This document shows positions 1 to 9,827 of a DNA stretch of 64,000 nt, one piece after another. The notes under the pieces were generated by a model that saw nothing but the letters and a program-made list of their open reading frames with translations, ran no database searches and was not told the DNA's origin. The DNA comes from Brienomyrus brachyistius (taxonomy: Eukaryota > Chordata > Actinopteri > Osteoglossiformes > Mormyridae): NCBI RefSeq assembly GCF_023856365.1, contig NW_026042436.1, forward strand, positions 186,001 through 250,000. The letters run 5' to 3'. The position numbers and the translations under genes were made by a program. How positions within the stretch are numbered: the stretch's first letter is position 1; each line of letters opens with the position of its first letter.

Positions 1-865
1 AGGGCACAGGGCTGAGGGACACCCTGGACGGGATGCCAGTTCATCGCAGGGCACTGGGCTGGGGTACAGCCTTGATGGGATGCCAGTCCATCGCAGGGCA
101 CAGGGCTGTGGGACACCCTGCACGGGATGCCAGTCCATCACAGGGCACAGGGCTGGGGTACAACCTGGATGGGATGCCATTCCATCGCAGGGCACAGGGC
201 TGTGGGGACACCCTGCACGGGATGCCAGTCTATCACAGGGCACAGGGCTGGGGTACAGCCTGGACGGGATGCCAGTCCATCACAGGGCACTGGGAACAGC
301 CTGGATGGGATGCCAGTCCATCGCAGGGCACAGGTCTGGGGTACAGCCTGGACAGGATGCCAGTCTATCACAGGGCGCGGGGGTTGGGGGACACCCTGGA
401 CGGGATGCCAGTCCATCAGAGGGCACAGGGTACAGCCTGGAAGGGATGCCAGTCCATCGCAGGGCACAGGGCTGAGTGACACCCTGGACGGGATGCCAGT
501 CTATCGCAGGGCAGGGTGCTGGGGTACAACCTGGACGGGATGCCAGTCCATCGCAGGGCACGGTGCTGGGTAACAACCTGGATGGGATGCCAGTCCATCA
601 CAGGGTACAGGGCTGGGGGACACCCTGGATGGGATGCCAGTCCATCGCAGGGCAGAGGTCTGGGGTACAGCCTGGACAGGATGCCAGTCCATCGCAGGGC
701 ACAGGGCTGAGGTACAGCCTGGACGGGATGCCTGTCCATCGCAGGGCACAGGGCTGGGGGACTCCCTGGATGGGTTGCCAGTCCATCACAGGGCACGGGG
801 CTGGGGTACACCCTGGATGGGATGCCAGTCCATCACAGCGCACAGGGCTGGGGGACACCCTGGAT

Positions 866-1041
866 GGGATGCATGTCCATGACAGGGCACTGGGCTGGGG
901 TACAGCTTAGATGGGATGCCCGTCCATCACAGGGCAGAGGGTTCAGCCTGGATGGGATGCCAGTCCATTACAGGGCATGGGGCTGAGGTACAGCCTGGAC
1001 GCGATGCCAGTCCATCACAGGGCACTGGGAACAGCCTGGAT
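866..1041 (+). repeat. Landmark cassette 1 (G form)
   Basis: Four units (47+41+47+41 bp): GGGATGCATGTCCATGAC with GCTTAGAT at its end; GGGATGCCCGTCC with GCAGAGGGTTCAGCC; CCATTACAGGGCATGGGG; and GCGATGCC with GCACTGGGAACAGCC. G form means TTAGATGGG at the first join. No CTTTGC unit precedes it. The next cassette starts 1,877 bp on. Confidence 0.93.
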
Positions 1042-1135
1042 GGGATACCAGTCCATCGCAGGGCACAGGGCTGGGGTACAGCCTGGACAGGATGACAGTC
1101 CATCACAGGGCGCGGGGCTGGGGGACACCCTGGAC

Positions 1136-1176
1136 GGGATGCCAGTCCATCACAGGGCACAGGGTACAGCCTGGAA
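1136..1176 (+). repeat. Reference short unit (41 bp)
   Basis: This is a typical short unit, identical in layout to the long form except that CAGGG runs directly into TACAGCC where long units have CAGGGCTGGGGTACAGCC. The missing 6 bp lie between two GGG runs, so replication slippage or end-joining at that microhomology explains the loss. A second short class has CACTGGGAACAGCC, from the CACTGGGCTGGGGTACAGCC long form. Both lengths leave remainder 2 on division by 3, so the loss does not change how reading frames cycle through the array. Confidence 0.95.
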
Positions 1177-1823
1177 GGGATGCCAGTCCATTGCAGGGCA
1201 CAGGGCTGAGGGACACCCTGGACGGGATGCCAGTTCATCGCAGGGCACTGGGCTGGGGTACAGCCTTGATGGGATGCCAGTCCATCGCAGGGCACAGGGC
1301 TGTGGGACACCCTGCACGGGATGCCAGTCCATCACAGGGCACAGGGCTGGGGTACAACCTGGATGGGATGCCATTCCATCGCAGGGCAGAGGGCTGTGGG
1401 ACACCCTGCACGGGATGCCAGTCTATCACAGGGCACAGGGCTGGGGTACAGCCTGGACGGGATGCCAGTCCATCACAGGGCACTGGGAACAGCCTGGATG
1501 GGATGCCAGTCCATTGCAGGGCACAGGTCTGGGGTACAGCCTGGACAGGATGCCAGTCTATCACAGGGCGCGGGGTTGGGGGACACCCTGGACGGGATGC
1601 CAGTCCATCAGAGGGCACAGGGTACAGCCTGGAAGGGATGCCAGTCCATCGCAGGGCACAGGGCTGAGGGACACCCTGGACGGGATGCCAGTCTATCGCA
1701 GGGCAGGGGTGCTGGGGTACAACCTGGACGGGATGCCAGTCCATCGCAGGGCACGGTGCTGGGTAACAACCTGGATGGGATGCCAGTCCATCACTGGGCA
1801 CAGGGCTGGGGTACAGCCTGGAT

Positions 1824-1870
1824 GGGATGCCAGTCCATCGCAGGGCACAGGGCTGGGGGACACCCTGGAT
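1824..1870 (+). repeat. Reference long unit (47 bp)
   Basis: This is a clean example of the commonest long unit. It begins GGGATGCC, has CCATCGCAGGGCA in the middle, then CAGGGCTGGGGGACACC, and ends CCTGGAT. The main variable positions across the array are CATCGCAG/CATCACAG/CATTGCAG, CTGGGGGACACC/CTGGGGTACAGC/CTGAGGGACACC/CTGTGGGACACC, and the last base (GGAC/GGAT/GGAA). Unit phase is arbitrary; I start at GGGATG because it makes both length classes align. Confidence 0.97.
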
Positions 1871-1873
1871 GGG
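1843..1873 (+). other. G-run cluster with quadruplex potential (example)
   Basis: G runs lie at 1843-1845, 1850-1852, 1855-1859 and 1871-1873, with loops of 4, 2 and 11 nt. This meets a relaxed four-run quadruplex pattern; the last loop is longer than the usual 7-nt limit. Nearly every long unit has the same arrangement, so the plus strand offers about a thousand such sites. The unit also has short inverted repeats, such as GATGG pairing with CCATC across 9 nt and CAGGG with CCCTG. Whether these structures form is not shown by sequence. Confidence 0.5.
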
Positions 1874-2235
1874 ATGCCAGTCCATCGCATGGCACAGGGC
1901 TGGGGGACACCCTGGATGGGATGCCAGTCCGTCACAGGGTACAGGGCTGGGGGACACCCTGGATGGGATGCCAGTCCATCGCAGGGCACAGGTCTGGGGT
2001 ACAGCCTGGACAGGATGCCAGTCCATCACAGGGCGCGGGGTTAGGGGACACCCTGGACGGGATGCCAGTCCATCACAGGGCACAGGGTACAGCCTGGAAG
2101 GGATGCCAGTGCATCGCAGGGCACAGGGCTGGGTTACAGCCTGGACGGGATACCAGTCCATCGCAAGGCACAGGGTACAGCCTGGATGGGGTGCCAGTCC
2201 ATCGCAGGGCACAGGGGCTGAGGGACAGCCTGGAT

Positions 2236-2282
2236 GGGATTCCGGTCCTTTGCAGGGCACGGGGCTTGGGGACACCCTGGAC
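2236..2282 (+). repeat. CTTTGC landmark unit 1
   Basis: 47-bp unit beginning GGGATTCCGG with GGTCCTTTGCAGGGCACG and GGGGCTTGGGGACACC. Cassette 2 follows 554 bp on, counting reference point to reference point. The next unit begins GGGAGTCCAG, others GGGAGGCCAG. Confidence 0.93.
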
Positions 2283-2742
2283 GGGAGTCCAGTCCATCGC
2301 AGGGCACAGGGATGTGGGACACCCTGCACGGGATGCCAGTCCATCACAGGGCACAGGGCTGGGGTACAGCCTGGATGGAAAGCAAGTCCATCACAGGGCA
2401 CAGGGCTGAGGGACAGCCTGGATGGGATTCCGGTCCATCGCAGGGCACGGGGCTGGGGGGACACCCTGGACGGGATACCAGTCCATCGCAAGGCACAGGG
2501 TACAGCCTGGATGGGATGCCAGTCCATCGCAGGGCACAGGGCTGGGGTACAGCCTGGACGGGATGCCTGTCCATCGCAGGGCACAGGGCTGGGTGACACC
2601 CTGGACGGGATGCCAGTCCATCACAGGGCACAGGGCTGGGGGGACACCCTGGACGGGATGCCAGTGCATCACAGGGCACAGGGTACACCTTGGATGGGAT
2701 GCCAGTCCATCACAGCGCACAGGGCTGGGGGACACCCTGGAC

Positions 2743-2918
2743 GGGATGCATGTCCATGACAGGGCACTGGGCTGGGGTACAGCTTAGATGGGATGCCCGT
2801 CCATCACAGGGCAGAGGGTTCAGCCTGGATGGGATGCCAGTCCATTACAGGGCATGGGGCTGAGGTACAGCCTGGACGCGATGCCAGTCCATCACAGGGA
2901 ACTGGGAACAGCCTGGAT
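2743..2918 (+). repeat. Landmark cassette 2 (G form, GAACTGGG)
   Basis: The fourth unit has GGGAACTGGG instead of GGGCACTGGG, the mark of the lineage with a CTTTGC unit upstream (2,236). Next cassette 2,765 bp on. Confidence 0.93.
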
Positions 2919-3541
2919 GGGATACCAGTCCATCGCAGGGCACAGGGCTGGGGTACAGCCTGGACAGGATGACAGTCCATCACAGGGCGCGGGGCTGGGG
3001 GACACCCTGGACGGGATGCCAGTCCATCACAGGGCACAGGGTACAGCCTGGAAGGGATGCCAGTCCATTGCAGGGCACAGGGCTGAGGGACACCCTGGAC
3101 GGGATGCCAGTCCATCACAGGGCACAGGGCTGGGGTACAACCTGGATGGGATGCCAGTCCATCGCAGGGCACAGGGCTGTGGGACACCCTGCATGGGATG
3201 CCAGTCTATCACAGGGCACAGGGCTGGGGTTACAGCCTGGACGGGATGCCAGTCCATCACAGGGCACTGGGAACAGCCTGGATGGGATGCCAGTCCATCG
3301 CATGGCACAGGCCTGAGGGACACCCTGGATGGGATGCCAGTCCATCACAGGGTACAGGGCTTGGGGACACCCTGGATGGGATGCCAGTCCATCGCAGGGC
3401 ACAGGTCTGGGGTACAGCCTGGACAGGATGCCAGTCCATCACAGGGCGCGGGGTTAGGGGACACCCTGGACGGGATTGCCAGTCCATCACAGGGCACAGG
3501 GTACAGCCTGGAAGGGATGCCAGTGCATCGCAGGGCACAGG

Positions 3542-3571
3542 GCTGGGTTACAGCCTGCTGGGTTACAGCCT
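3542..3571 (+). repeat. Exact 15-bp tandem duplication inside one unit
   Basis: GCTGGGTTACAGCCT occurs at 3542-3556 and again at 3557-3571, making one unit 15 bp longer than its relatives (compare the single copy near 2,128 and 10,447). It is the only such within-unit duplication I noticed and fits replication slippage. Being a multiple of three, it does not alter the open frames. Confidence 0.95.
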
Positions 3572-3638
3572 GGACGGGATACCAGTCCATCGCAAGGCAC
3601 AGGGTACACCCTGGACGGGATGCCAGTCCATCGCAGGG

Positions 3639-4002
3639 CGCGGGGCTGGGGGACATCCTGGACGGGATGCCAGTCCATCACAGGGCACAGGGTACAGCCT
3701 GGAAGGGATGCCAGTCCATTGCAGGGCACAGGGCTGAGGGACACCCTGGACGGGATGCCAGTCCATCGCAGGGCACTGGGCTGGGGTACAGCCTTGATGG
3801 GATGCCAGTCCATCGCAGGGCGCGGGGCTGGGGGACATCCTGGACGGGATGCCAGTCCATCACAGGGCACAGGGTACAGCCTGGAAGGGATGCCAGTCCA
3901 TTGCAGGGCACAGGGCTGAGGGACACCCTGGACGGGATGCCAGTCCATCGCAGGGCACTGGGCTGGGGTACAGCCTTGATGGGATGCCAGTCCATCGCAG
4001 GG
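3639..4002 (+). repeat. Exact 182-bp (four-unit) tandem duplication
   Basis: Positions 3639-3820 and 3821-4002 read as identical copies starting CGCGGGGCTGGGGGACATCC. The length is three long units plus one short (3 x 47 + 41). The block includes the CATTGCAGGG short-unit neighbour and the TACAGCCTTGATGGG unit. Perfect identity points to a very recent unequal exchange, or to an assembly duplication. Confidence 0.9.
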
Positions 4003-5507
4003 CACAGGGCTGTGGGACACCCTGCACGGGATGCCAGTCCATCACAGGGCACAGGGCTGGGGTACAACCTGGATGGGATGCCAGTCCATCGCAGGGCACT
4101 GGGCTGTGGGACACCCTGCACGGGATGCCAGTCCATCGCAGGGCACAGGGCTGAGGTACAGCCTGGACGGGATGCCTGTCCATCGCAGGGCACAGGGCTG
4201 GGAGACTCCCTGGACGGGTTTCCAGTCCATCACAGGGCACGGGGCTGGGGGACACCCTGGACGGGATGCCAGTGCATCACAGGGCACAGGGTACAGCCTG
4301 GATGGAATGCCAGTCCATCACAGGGCACGGGGCTGGGGGACACCCTGGATGGGATGCCAGTCCATCGCAGGCCAGAGGGCTGGGATACATCCTGGAAGGG
4401 ATGCCAATACATCGCAAGCACAGGGCTGTGGGACACCCTGGACGGGATGCCAGTCCATCACAGGGCACAGGGCTGGGGTACAGCCTGGATGCGATGCCAG
4501 TCCATCGCAAGGCACAGGGTACAGCCTGGATGGGATGCCAGTCCATCGCAGGGCACAGGGCTGAGGGACAGCCTGGATGGGATTCCGGTCCATCGCAGGG
4601 CACAGGGCTGGGGTACAGCCTGGATGGGATGCCAGTCCATCGCAGGGCACAGGGCTGGGGTACAGCCTGGACGGGATGCCTGTCCATGGCAGGGCACAGG
4701 GCTGGGTGACACCCTGGACGGGATGCCAGTCCATCACAGGGCACAGGGCTGGGGGACACCCTGCACGGGATGCCAGTGCATCACAGGGCACAGGGTACAG
4801 CCTGGATGGAATGCCAGTCCATCACAGGGCACGGGCCTGGGGGACAGCCTGGATGGGATTCCGGTCCATCGCAGGGCACGGGGCTGGGGGACACCCTGGA
4901 TGGGAGGCCAGTCCATCGCAGGGCACAGGGCTGGGGTACAGCCTGGATGGGATGCCAGTCCATCGCAGGGCACAGGGCTGGGGTACAGCCTGGACGGGAT
5001 GCCTGTCCATGGCAGGGCACAGGGCTGGGTGACACCTGGACGGGGATGCCAGTCCATCACAGGGCACAGGGCTGGGGGACACCCTGGACGGGATGCCAGT
5101 GCATCACAGGGCACAGGGTACAGCCTGGATGGAATGCCAGTCCATCACAGGGCACGGGGCTGGGGGACACCCTGGATGGGATGCCAGTCCATCGCAGGGC
5201 AGAGGGCTGGGATACAACCTGGACGGGATGCCAATCCATCGCAAGGCACAGGGCTGTGGGACACCCTGCACGGGATGCCAGTCCATCACATGGCACAGGG
5301 CTGGGGTACAGCCCTGGATGGGATGCCAGTCCATCGCAGGGCACAGGGCTGAGGTACAGCCTGGACGGGATGCCTGTCCATCGCAGGGCACAGGGCTGGG
5401 GGACTCCCTGGACGGGTTGCCAGTCCATCATAGGGCATGGGGCTGGGGTACACCCTGGATGGGATGCCAGTCCATCACAGCGCACAGGGCTGGGGGACAC
5501 CCTGGAC

Positions 5508-5683
5508 GGGATGCATGTCCATGACAGGGCACTGGGCTGGGGTACAGCTTAGATGAGATGCCCGTCCATCACAGGGCAGAGGGTTCAGCCTGGATGGGAT
5601 GCCAGTCCATTACAGGGCATGGGGCTGAGGTACAGCCTGGACGCGATGCCAGTCCATCACAGGGCACTGGGAACAGCCTGGAT
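5508..5683 (+). repeat. Landmark cassette 3 (A form)
   Basis: A form: TTAGATGAG at the first join. Fourth unit GCACTGGGAA, followed by GGGATGCC. No CTTTGC unit upstream. Next cassette 1,988 bp on. Confidence 0.93.
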
Positions 5684-7495
5684 GGGATGCCAGTCCATCG
5701 CAGGGCACAGGGCTGGGGTACAGCCTGGACAGGATGACAGTCCATCACAGGGCGCGGGGCTGGGGGACATCCTGGACGGGATGCCAGTCCATCACAGGGC
5801 ACAGGGTACAGCCTGGAAGGGATGCCAGTCCATTGCAGGGCAGAGGGCTGAGGGACACCCTGGACGGGATGCCAGTCCATCGCAGGGCACTGGGCTGTGG
5901 TACAGCCTTGATGGGATGCCAGTCCATCGCAGGGCACAGGGCTGTGGGACACCCTGCACGGGATGCCAGTCCATCACAGGGCACAGGGCTGGGGTACAAC
6001 CTGAATGGGATGCCAGTCCATCGCAGGGCACTGGGCTGTGGGACACCCTGCACGGGATGCCAGTCTATCACAGGGCACAGGGCTGGGGTACATCCTGGAC
6101 GGGATGCCAGTCCATCACAGGGCACTGGGAACAGCCTGGATGGGATGCCAGTCCATCGCAGGGCACAGGTCTGGGGTACAGCCTGGACAGGATGCCAGTC
6201 CATCACAGGGCGCGGGGGTTGGGGGACACCCTGGACGGGATGCCAGTCCATCAGAGGGCACAGGGTACAGCCTGGAAGGGATGCCAGTCCATCGCAGGGC
6301 TCAGGGCTGAGGGACACCCTGGACGGGATGCCAGTCAATCGTAGGGCAGGTGCTGGGGTACAACCTGGACGGGATGCCAGTCCATCGCAGGGCACGGTGC
6401 TGGGGTAACAACCTGGATGGGATGCCAGTCCATCACAGGGCACAGGGCTGGGGTACAGCCTGGATTGGATGCCAGTCCATCGCAGGGCACAGGGCTGGGG
6501 GACACCCTGGATGGGGATGCCAGTCCATCGCATGGCACAGGGCTGGGGGACACCCTGGATGGGATGCCAGTCCATCACAGGGTAGAGGGCTGGGGGACAC
6601 CCTGGATGGGATGCCAGTCCATCGCAGGGCAGAGGTCTGGGGTACAGCCTGGACAGGATGCCAGTCCATCGCAGGGCACAGGGCTGAGGTACAGCCTGGA
6701 CGGGATGCCTGTCCATCGCAGGGCACAGGGCTGGGGGACTCCCTGGATGGGTTGCCAGTCCATCCACAGGGCACGGGGCTGGGGTACACCCTGGATGGGA
6801 TGCCAGTCCCATCACAGCGCACAGGGCTGGGGGACACCCTGGACGGGATGCATGTCCATGACAGGGCACTGGGCTGGGGGACACCCTGGATGGGATGCCA
6901 GTCCGTCACAGGGTACAGGGCTGGGGGACACCCTGGATGGGATGCCAGTCCATCGCAGGGCACAGGTCTGGGGTACAGCCTGGACAGGATGCCAGTCCAT
7001 CACAGGGCGCGGGGTTAGGGGACACCCTGGACGGGATGCCAGTCCATCACAGGGCACAGGGCTGGGGGACACCCTGGACGGGATGCCAGTGCATCACAGG
7101 GCACAGGGTACAGCCTGGATGGAATGCCAGTCCATCACAGGGCACGGGGCTGGGGGACACCCTGGATGGGATGCAGTCCATCGCAGGGCAGAGGGCTGGG
7201 ATACAACCTGGACGGGATGCCAATCCATCGCAAGGCACAGGGCTGTGGGACACCCTGCACGGGATGCCAGTCCATCACATGGCACAGGGCTGGGGTACAG
7301 CCTGGATGGGGATGCCAGTCCATCGCAGGGCACAGGGCTGAGGTACAGCCTGGACGGGATGCCTGTCCATCGCAGGGCACAGGGCTGGGGGACTCCCTGG
7401 ACGGGTTGCCAGTCCATCATAGGCATGGGGCTGGGGTACACCCTGGATGGGATGCCAGTCCATCACAGCGCACAGGGCTGGGGGACACCCTGGAC

Positions 7496-7671
7496 GGGAT
7501 GCATGTCCATGACAGGGCACTGGGCTGGGGTACAGCTTAGATGAGATGCCCGTCCATCACAGGGCAGAGGGTTCAGCCTGGATGGGATGCCAGTCCATTA
7601 CAGGGCATGGGGCTGAGGTACAGCCTGGATGCGATGCCAGTCCATCACAGGGCACTGGGAACATCCTGGAT
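7496..7671 (+). repeat. Landmark cassette 4 (A form)
   Basis: Tandem partner of the cassette at 5508. Private changes: GGATGCGATGCC at the third join and AACATCCTGGAT at the end. Next cassette 2,155 bp on. Confidence 0.92.
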
Positions 7672-9144
7672 GGGATGCCAGTCCATCGCAGGGCACAGGG
7701 CTGGGGTACATCCTGGACGGGATGCCAGTCCATCACAGGGCACAGGGTACAGCCTGGAAGGGATGCCAGTCCATTGCAGGGCAGAGGGCTGAGGGACACC
7801 CTGGACGGGATGCCAGTCCATCGCAGGGCACTGGGCTGTGGTACAGCCTTGATGGGATGCCAGTCCATCGCAGGGCACAGGGCTGTGGGACACCCTGCAC
7901 GGGATGCCAGTCCATCACAGGGCACAGGGCTGGGGTACAACCTGAATGGGATGCCAGTCCATCGCAGGGCACTGGGCTGTGGGACACCCTGCACGGGATG
8001 CCAGTCTATCACAGGGCACAGGGCTGGGGTACATCCTGGACGGGATGCCAGTCCATCACAGGGCACTGGGAACAGCCTGGATGGGATGCCAGTCCATCGC
8101 AGGGCACAGGTCTGGGGTACAGCCTGGACAGGATGCCAGTCCATCACAGGGCGCGGGGTTGGGGGACACCCTGGACGGGATGCCAGTCCATCAGAGGGCA
8201 CAGGGTACAGCCTGGAAGGGATGCCAGTCCATCGCAGGGCTCAGGGCTGAGGGACACCCTGGACGGGATGCCAGTCAATCGAAGGGCAGGGTGCTGGGGT
8301 ACAACCTGGACGGGATGCCAGTCCATCGCAGGGCACGGTGCTGGTAACAACCTGGATGGGATGCCAGTCCATCACAGGGCACAGGGCTGGGGTACAGCCT
8401 GGATTGGATGCCAGTCCATCGCAGGGCACAGGGCTGGGGGACACCCTGGATGGGATTCCAGTCCATCGCATGGCACAGGGCTGGGGGACACCCTGGATGG
8501 GATGCCAGTCCATCACAGGGTAGAGGGCTGGGGGACACCCTGGATGGGATGCCAGTCCATCGCAGGGCAGAGGTCTGGGGTACAGCCTGGACAGGATGCC
8601 AGTCCATCGCAGGGCACAGGGCTGAGGTACAGCCTGGACGGGATGCCTGTCCATCGCCTGGGCACAGGGCTGGGGGACTCCCTGGATGGGTTGCCAGTCC
8701 ATCACAGGGCACGGGGCTGGGGTACACCCTGGATGGGATGCCAGTCCATCACAGCGCACAGGGCTGGGGGACACCCTGGACGGGATGCATGTCCATGACA
8801 GGGCACTGGGCTGGGGGACACCCTGGATGGGATGCCAGTCCGTCACAGGGTACAGGGCTGGGGGACACCCTGGATGGGATGCCAGTCCATCGCAGGGCAC
8901 AGGTCTGGGGTACAGCCTGGACAGGATGCCAGTCCATCACAGGGCGCGGGGTTAGGGGACACCCTGGACGGGATGCCAGTCCATCACAGGGCACAGGGTA
9001 CAGCCTGGAAGGGATGCCAGTGCATCGCAGGGCACAGGCTGGGTTACAGCCTGGACGGGATACCAGTCCATCGCAAGGCACAGGGTACAGCCTGGATGGG
9101 ATGCCAGTCCATCGCAGGGCACAGTGCTGAGGGACAGCCTGGAT

Positions 9145-9191
9145 GGGATTCCGGTCCTTTGCAGGGCACGGGGCTTGGGGACACCCTGGAC
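9145..9191 (+). repeat. CTTTGC landmark unit 2 (H0)
   Basis: Cassette 5 follows at 553 bp. Preceded by GCACAGTGCTGAGG instead of GCACAGGGCTGAGG. Confidence 0.93.
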
Positions 9192-9650
9192 GGGAGGCCA
9201 GTCCATCGCAGGGCACAGGGATGTGGGACACCCTGCACGGGATGCCAGTCCATCACAGGGCACAGGGCTGGGGTACAGCCTGGATGGAATGCAAGTCCAT
9301 CACAGGGCACAGGGCTGAGGGACAGGCTGGATGGGATTCCGGTCCATCGCAGGGCACGGGGCTGGGGGACACCCTGGACGGGATACCAGTCCATCGCAAG
9401 GCACAGGGTACAGCCTGGATGGGATGCCAGTCCATCGCAGGGCACAGGGCTGGGGTACAGCCTGGACGGGATGCCTGTCCATCGCAGGGCACAGGGCTGG
9501 GTGACACCCTGGACGGGATGCCAGTCCATCACAGGGCACAGGGCTGGGGGGACACCCTGGACGGGATGCCAGTGCATCCCAGGGCACAGGGTACACCCTG
9601 GATGGGATGCCAGTCCATCACAGCGCACAGGGCTGGGGGACACCCTGGAC

Positions 9651-9827
9651 GGGATACATGTCCATGACAGGGCACTGGGCTGGGGTACAGCTTAGATGGG
9701 ATGCCCGTCCATCACAGGGCAGAGGGTTCAGCCTGGATGGGATGCCAGTCCATTACAGGGCATGGGGCTGAGGTACAGCCTGGACGCGATGCCAGTCCAT
9801 CCACAGGGAACTGGGAACAGCCTGGAT
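9651..9827 (+). repeat. Landmark cassette 5 (G form, GAACTGGG)
   Basis: The first unit reads GGGATACATG, so the ATGCAT site present in the other cassettes is lost, and an extra C (CATCCACAGGG near 9,801) makes it 177 bp. Belongs to H0. Next cassette 4,085 bp on. Confidence 0.92.

Larger units (their letters stand above)
1..2742. repeat. Left-edge block with a 1,194-bp internal repeat
   Basis: Positions 1 to about 595 match 1,195 to about 1,790, sharing the otherwise uncommon CAGTTCATCG unit (39 and 1,232) and the CCATTCCATC unit. The copies differ by single-base indels, for example TGTGGGGACACC near 202 against TGTGGGACACC near 1,396. Related sequence recurs at 13.9-17.3 kb. A landmark cassette (866-1041) and a CTTTGC unit (2236-2282) lie in the block. 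Extra Gs occur near 379, 1,705, 2,211, 2,455 and 2,640. No gene is present. Confidence 0.8.
2743..5507. repeat. Patchwork block between first A- and second G-form cassettes
   Basis: This stretch of ordinary 47/41-bp units contains two recent small duplications, annotated separately (15 bp at 3542-3571 and 182 bp at 3639-4002). Its right part, from about 4,580, matches 56,290 onward with an offset of 51,711-51,712 bp, and also the 20.9 and 23.1 kb regions. Single-base changes seen include an extra T near 3,230 and 3,476, a lost G in CGCAAGCACAG near 4,410, and a compensating loss and gain around 5,036-5,045. The longest open frame of the window (2788-5352) lies here only because no TAG or TGA unit happens to fall in that frame. 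Confidence 0.8.
5508..8985. repeat. Tandem pair of about 1.9-2.0 kb A-form blocks (5.5 and 7.5 kb)
   Basis: The segment from the cassette at 5508 to about 7,045 is repeated from the cassette at 7496 to about 8,985. Cassettes are 1,988 bp apart, then the offset falls to about 1,941 and 1,937 because the second copy lacks two units after its cassette and both copies carry indels. Examples are GATGGGGATGCC near 6,513, CATCCACAGG near 6,763, CCCATCACAG near 6,807, GGATGCAGTCC near 7,171 and a CGCCTGGGCAC oddity near 8,656. The same kind of block occurs at 24.0-27.5 kb and in part at 57.2 kb. Confidence 0.8.

Noticed and set aside
866..1041. Landmark cassette as a promoter, origin or recombinase site
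   Set aside because: Its sequence is made of four ordinary units with a few substitutions. No TATA element, binding-site array or palindrome stands out, and the changes are explained by descent from one variant.
2030..2050. Telomere-like TTAGGG within GCGGGGTTAGGGGACACC units
   Set aside because: A single hexamer per unit, in a minority of units, that is explained as a variant of GGGTTGGGGG or GGGCTGGGGG; there are no consecutive TTAGGG copies.
1235..2599. Minus-strand open frame of 454 codons rich in Cys, Pro and Trp
   Set aside because: It is the complement of the same units and overlaps several plus-strand frames; single-base indels between copies shift it freely, which a conserved protein would not tolerate.
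2788..5352. Plus-strand open frame of 854 codons with a repeating 47-residue pattern
   Set aside because: The 47-residue period is three 47-bp units read in succession, and similar frames are open on both strands throughout. There are no introns, signal, domain or codon bias, the starts are the ATG of GATGGGATGCC units, and ends occur wherever a TGAGG, TTAGATG or ATAGGATG unit falls in frame.
8640..8690. Possible foreign insertion at CATCGCCTGGGCACAGG
   Set aside because: Only one or two extra bases within a normal unit; read as a local mutation or sequencing error, not an insertion.
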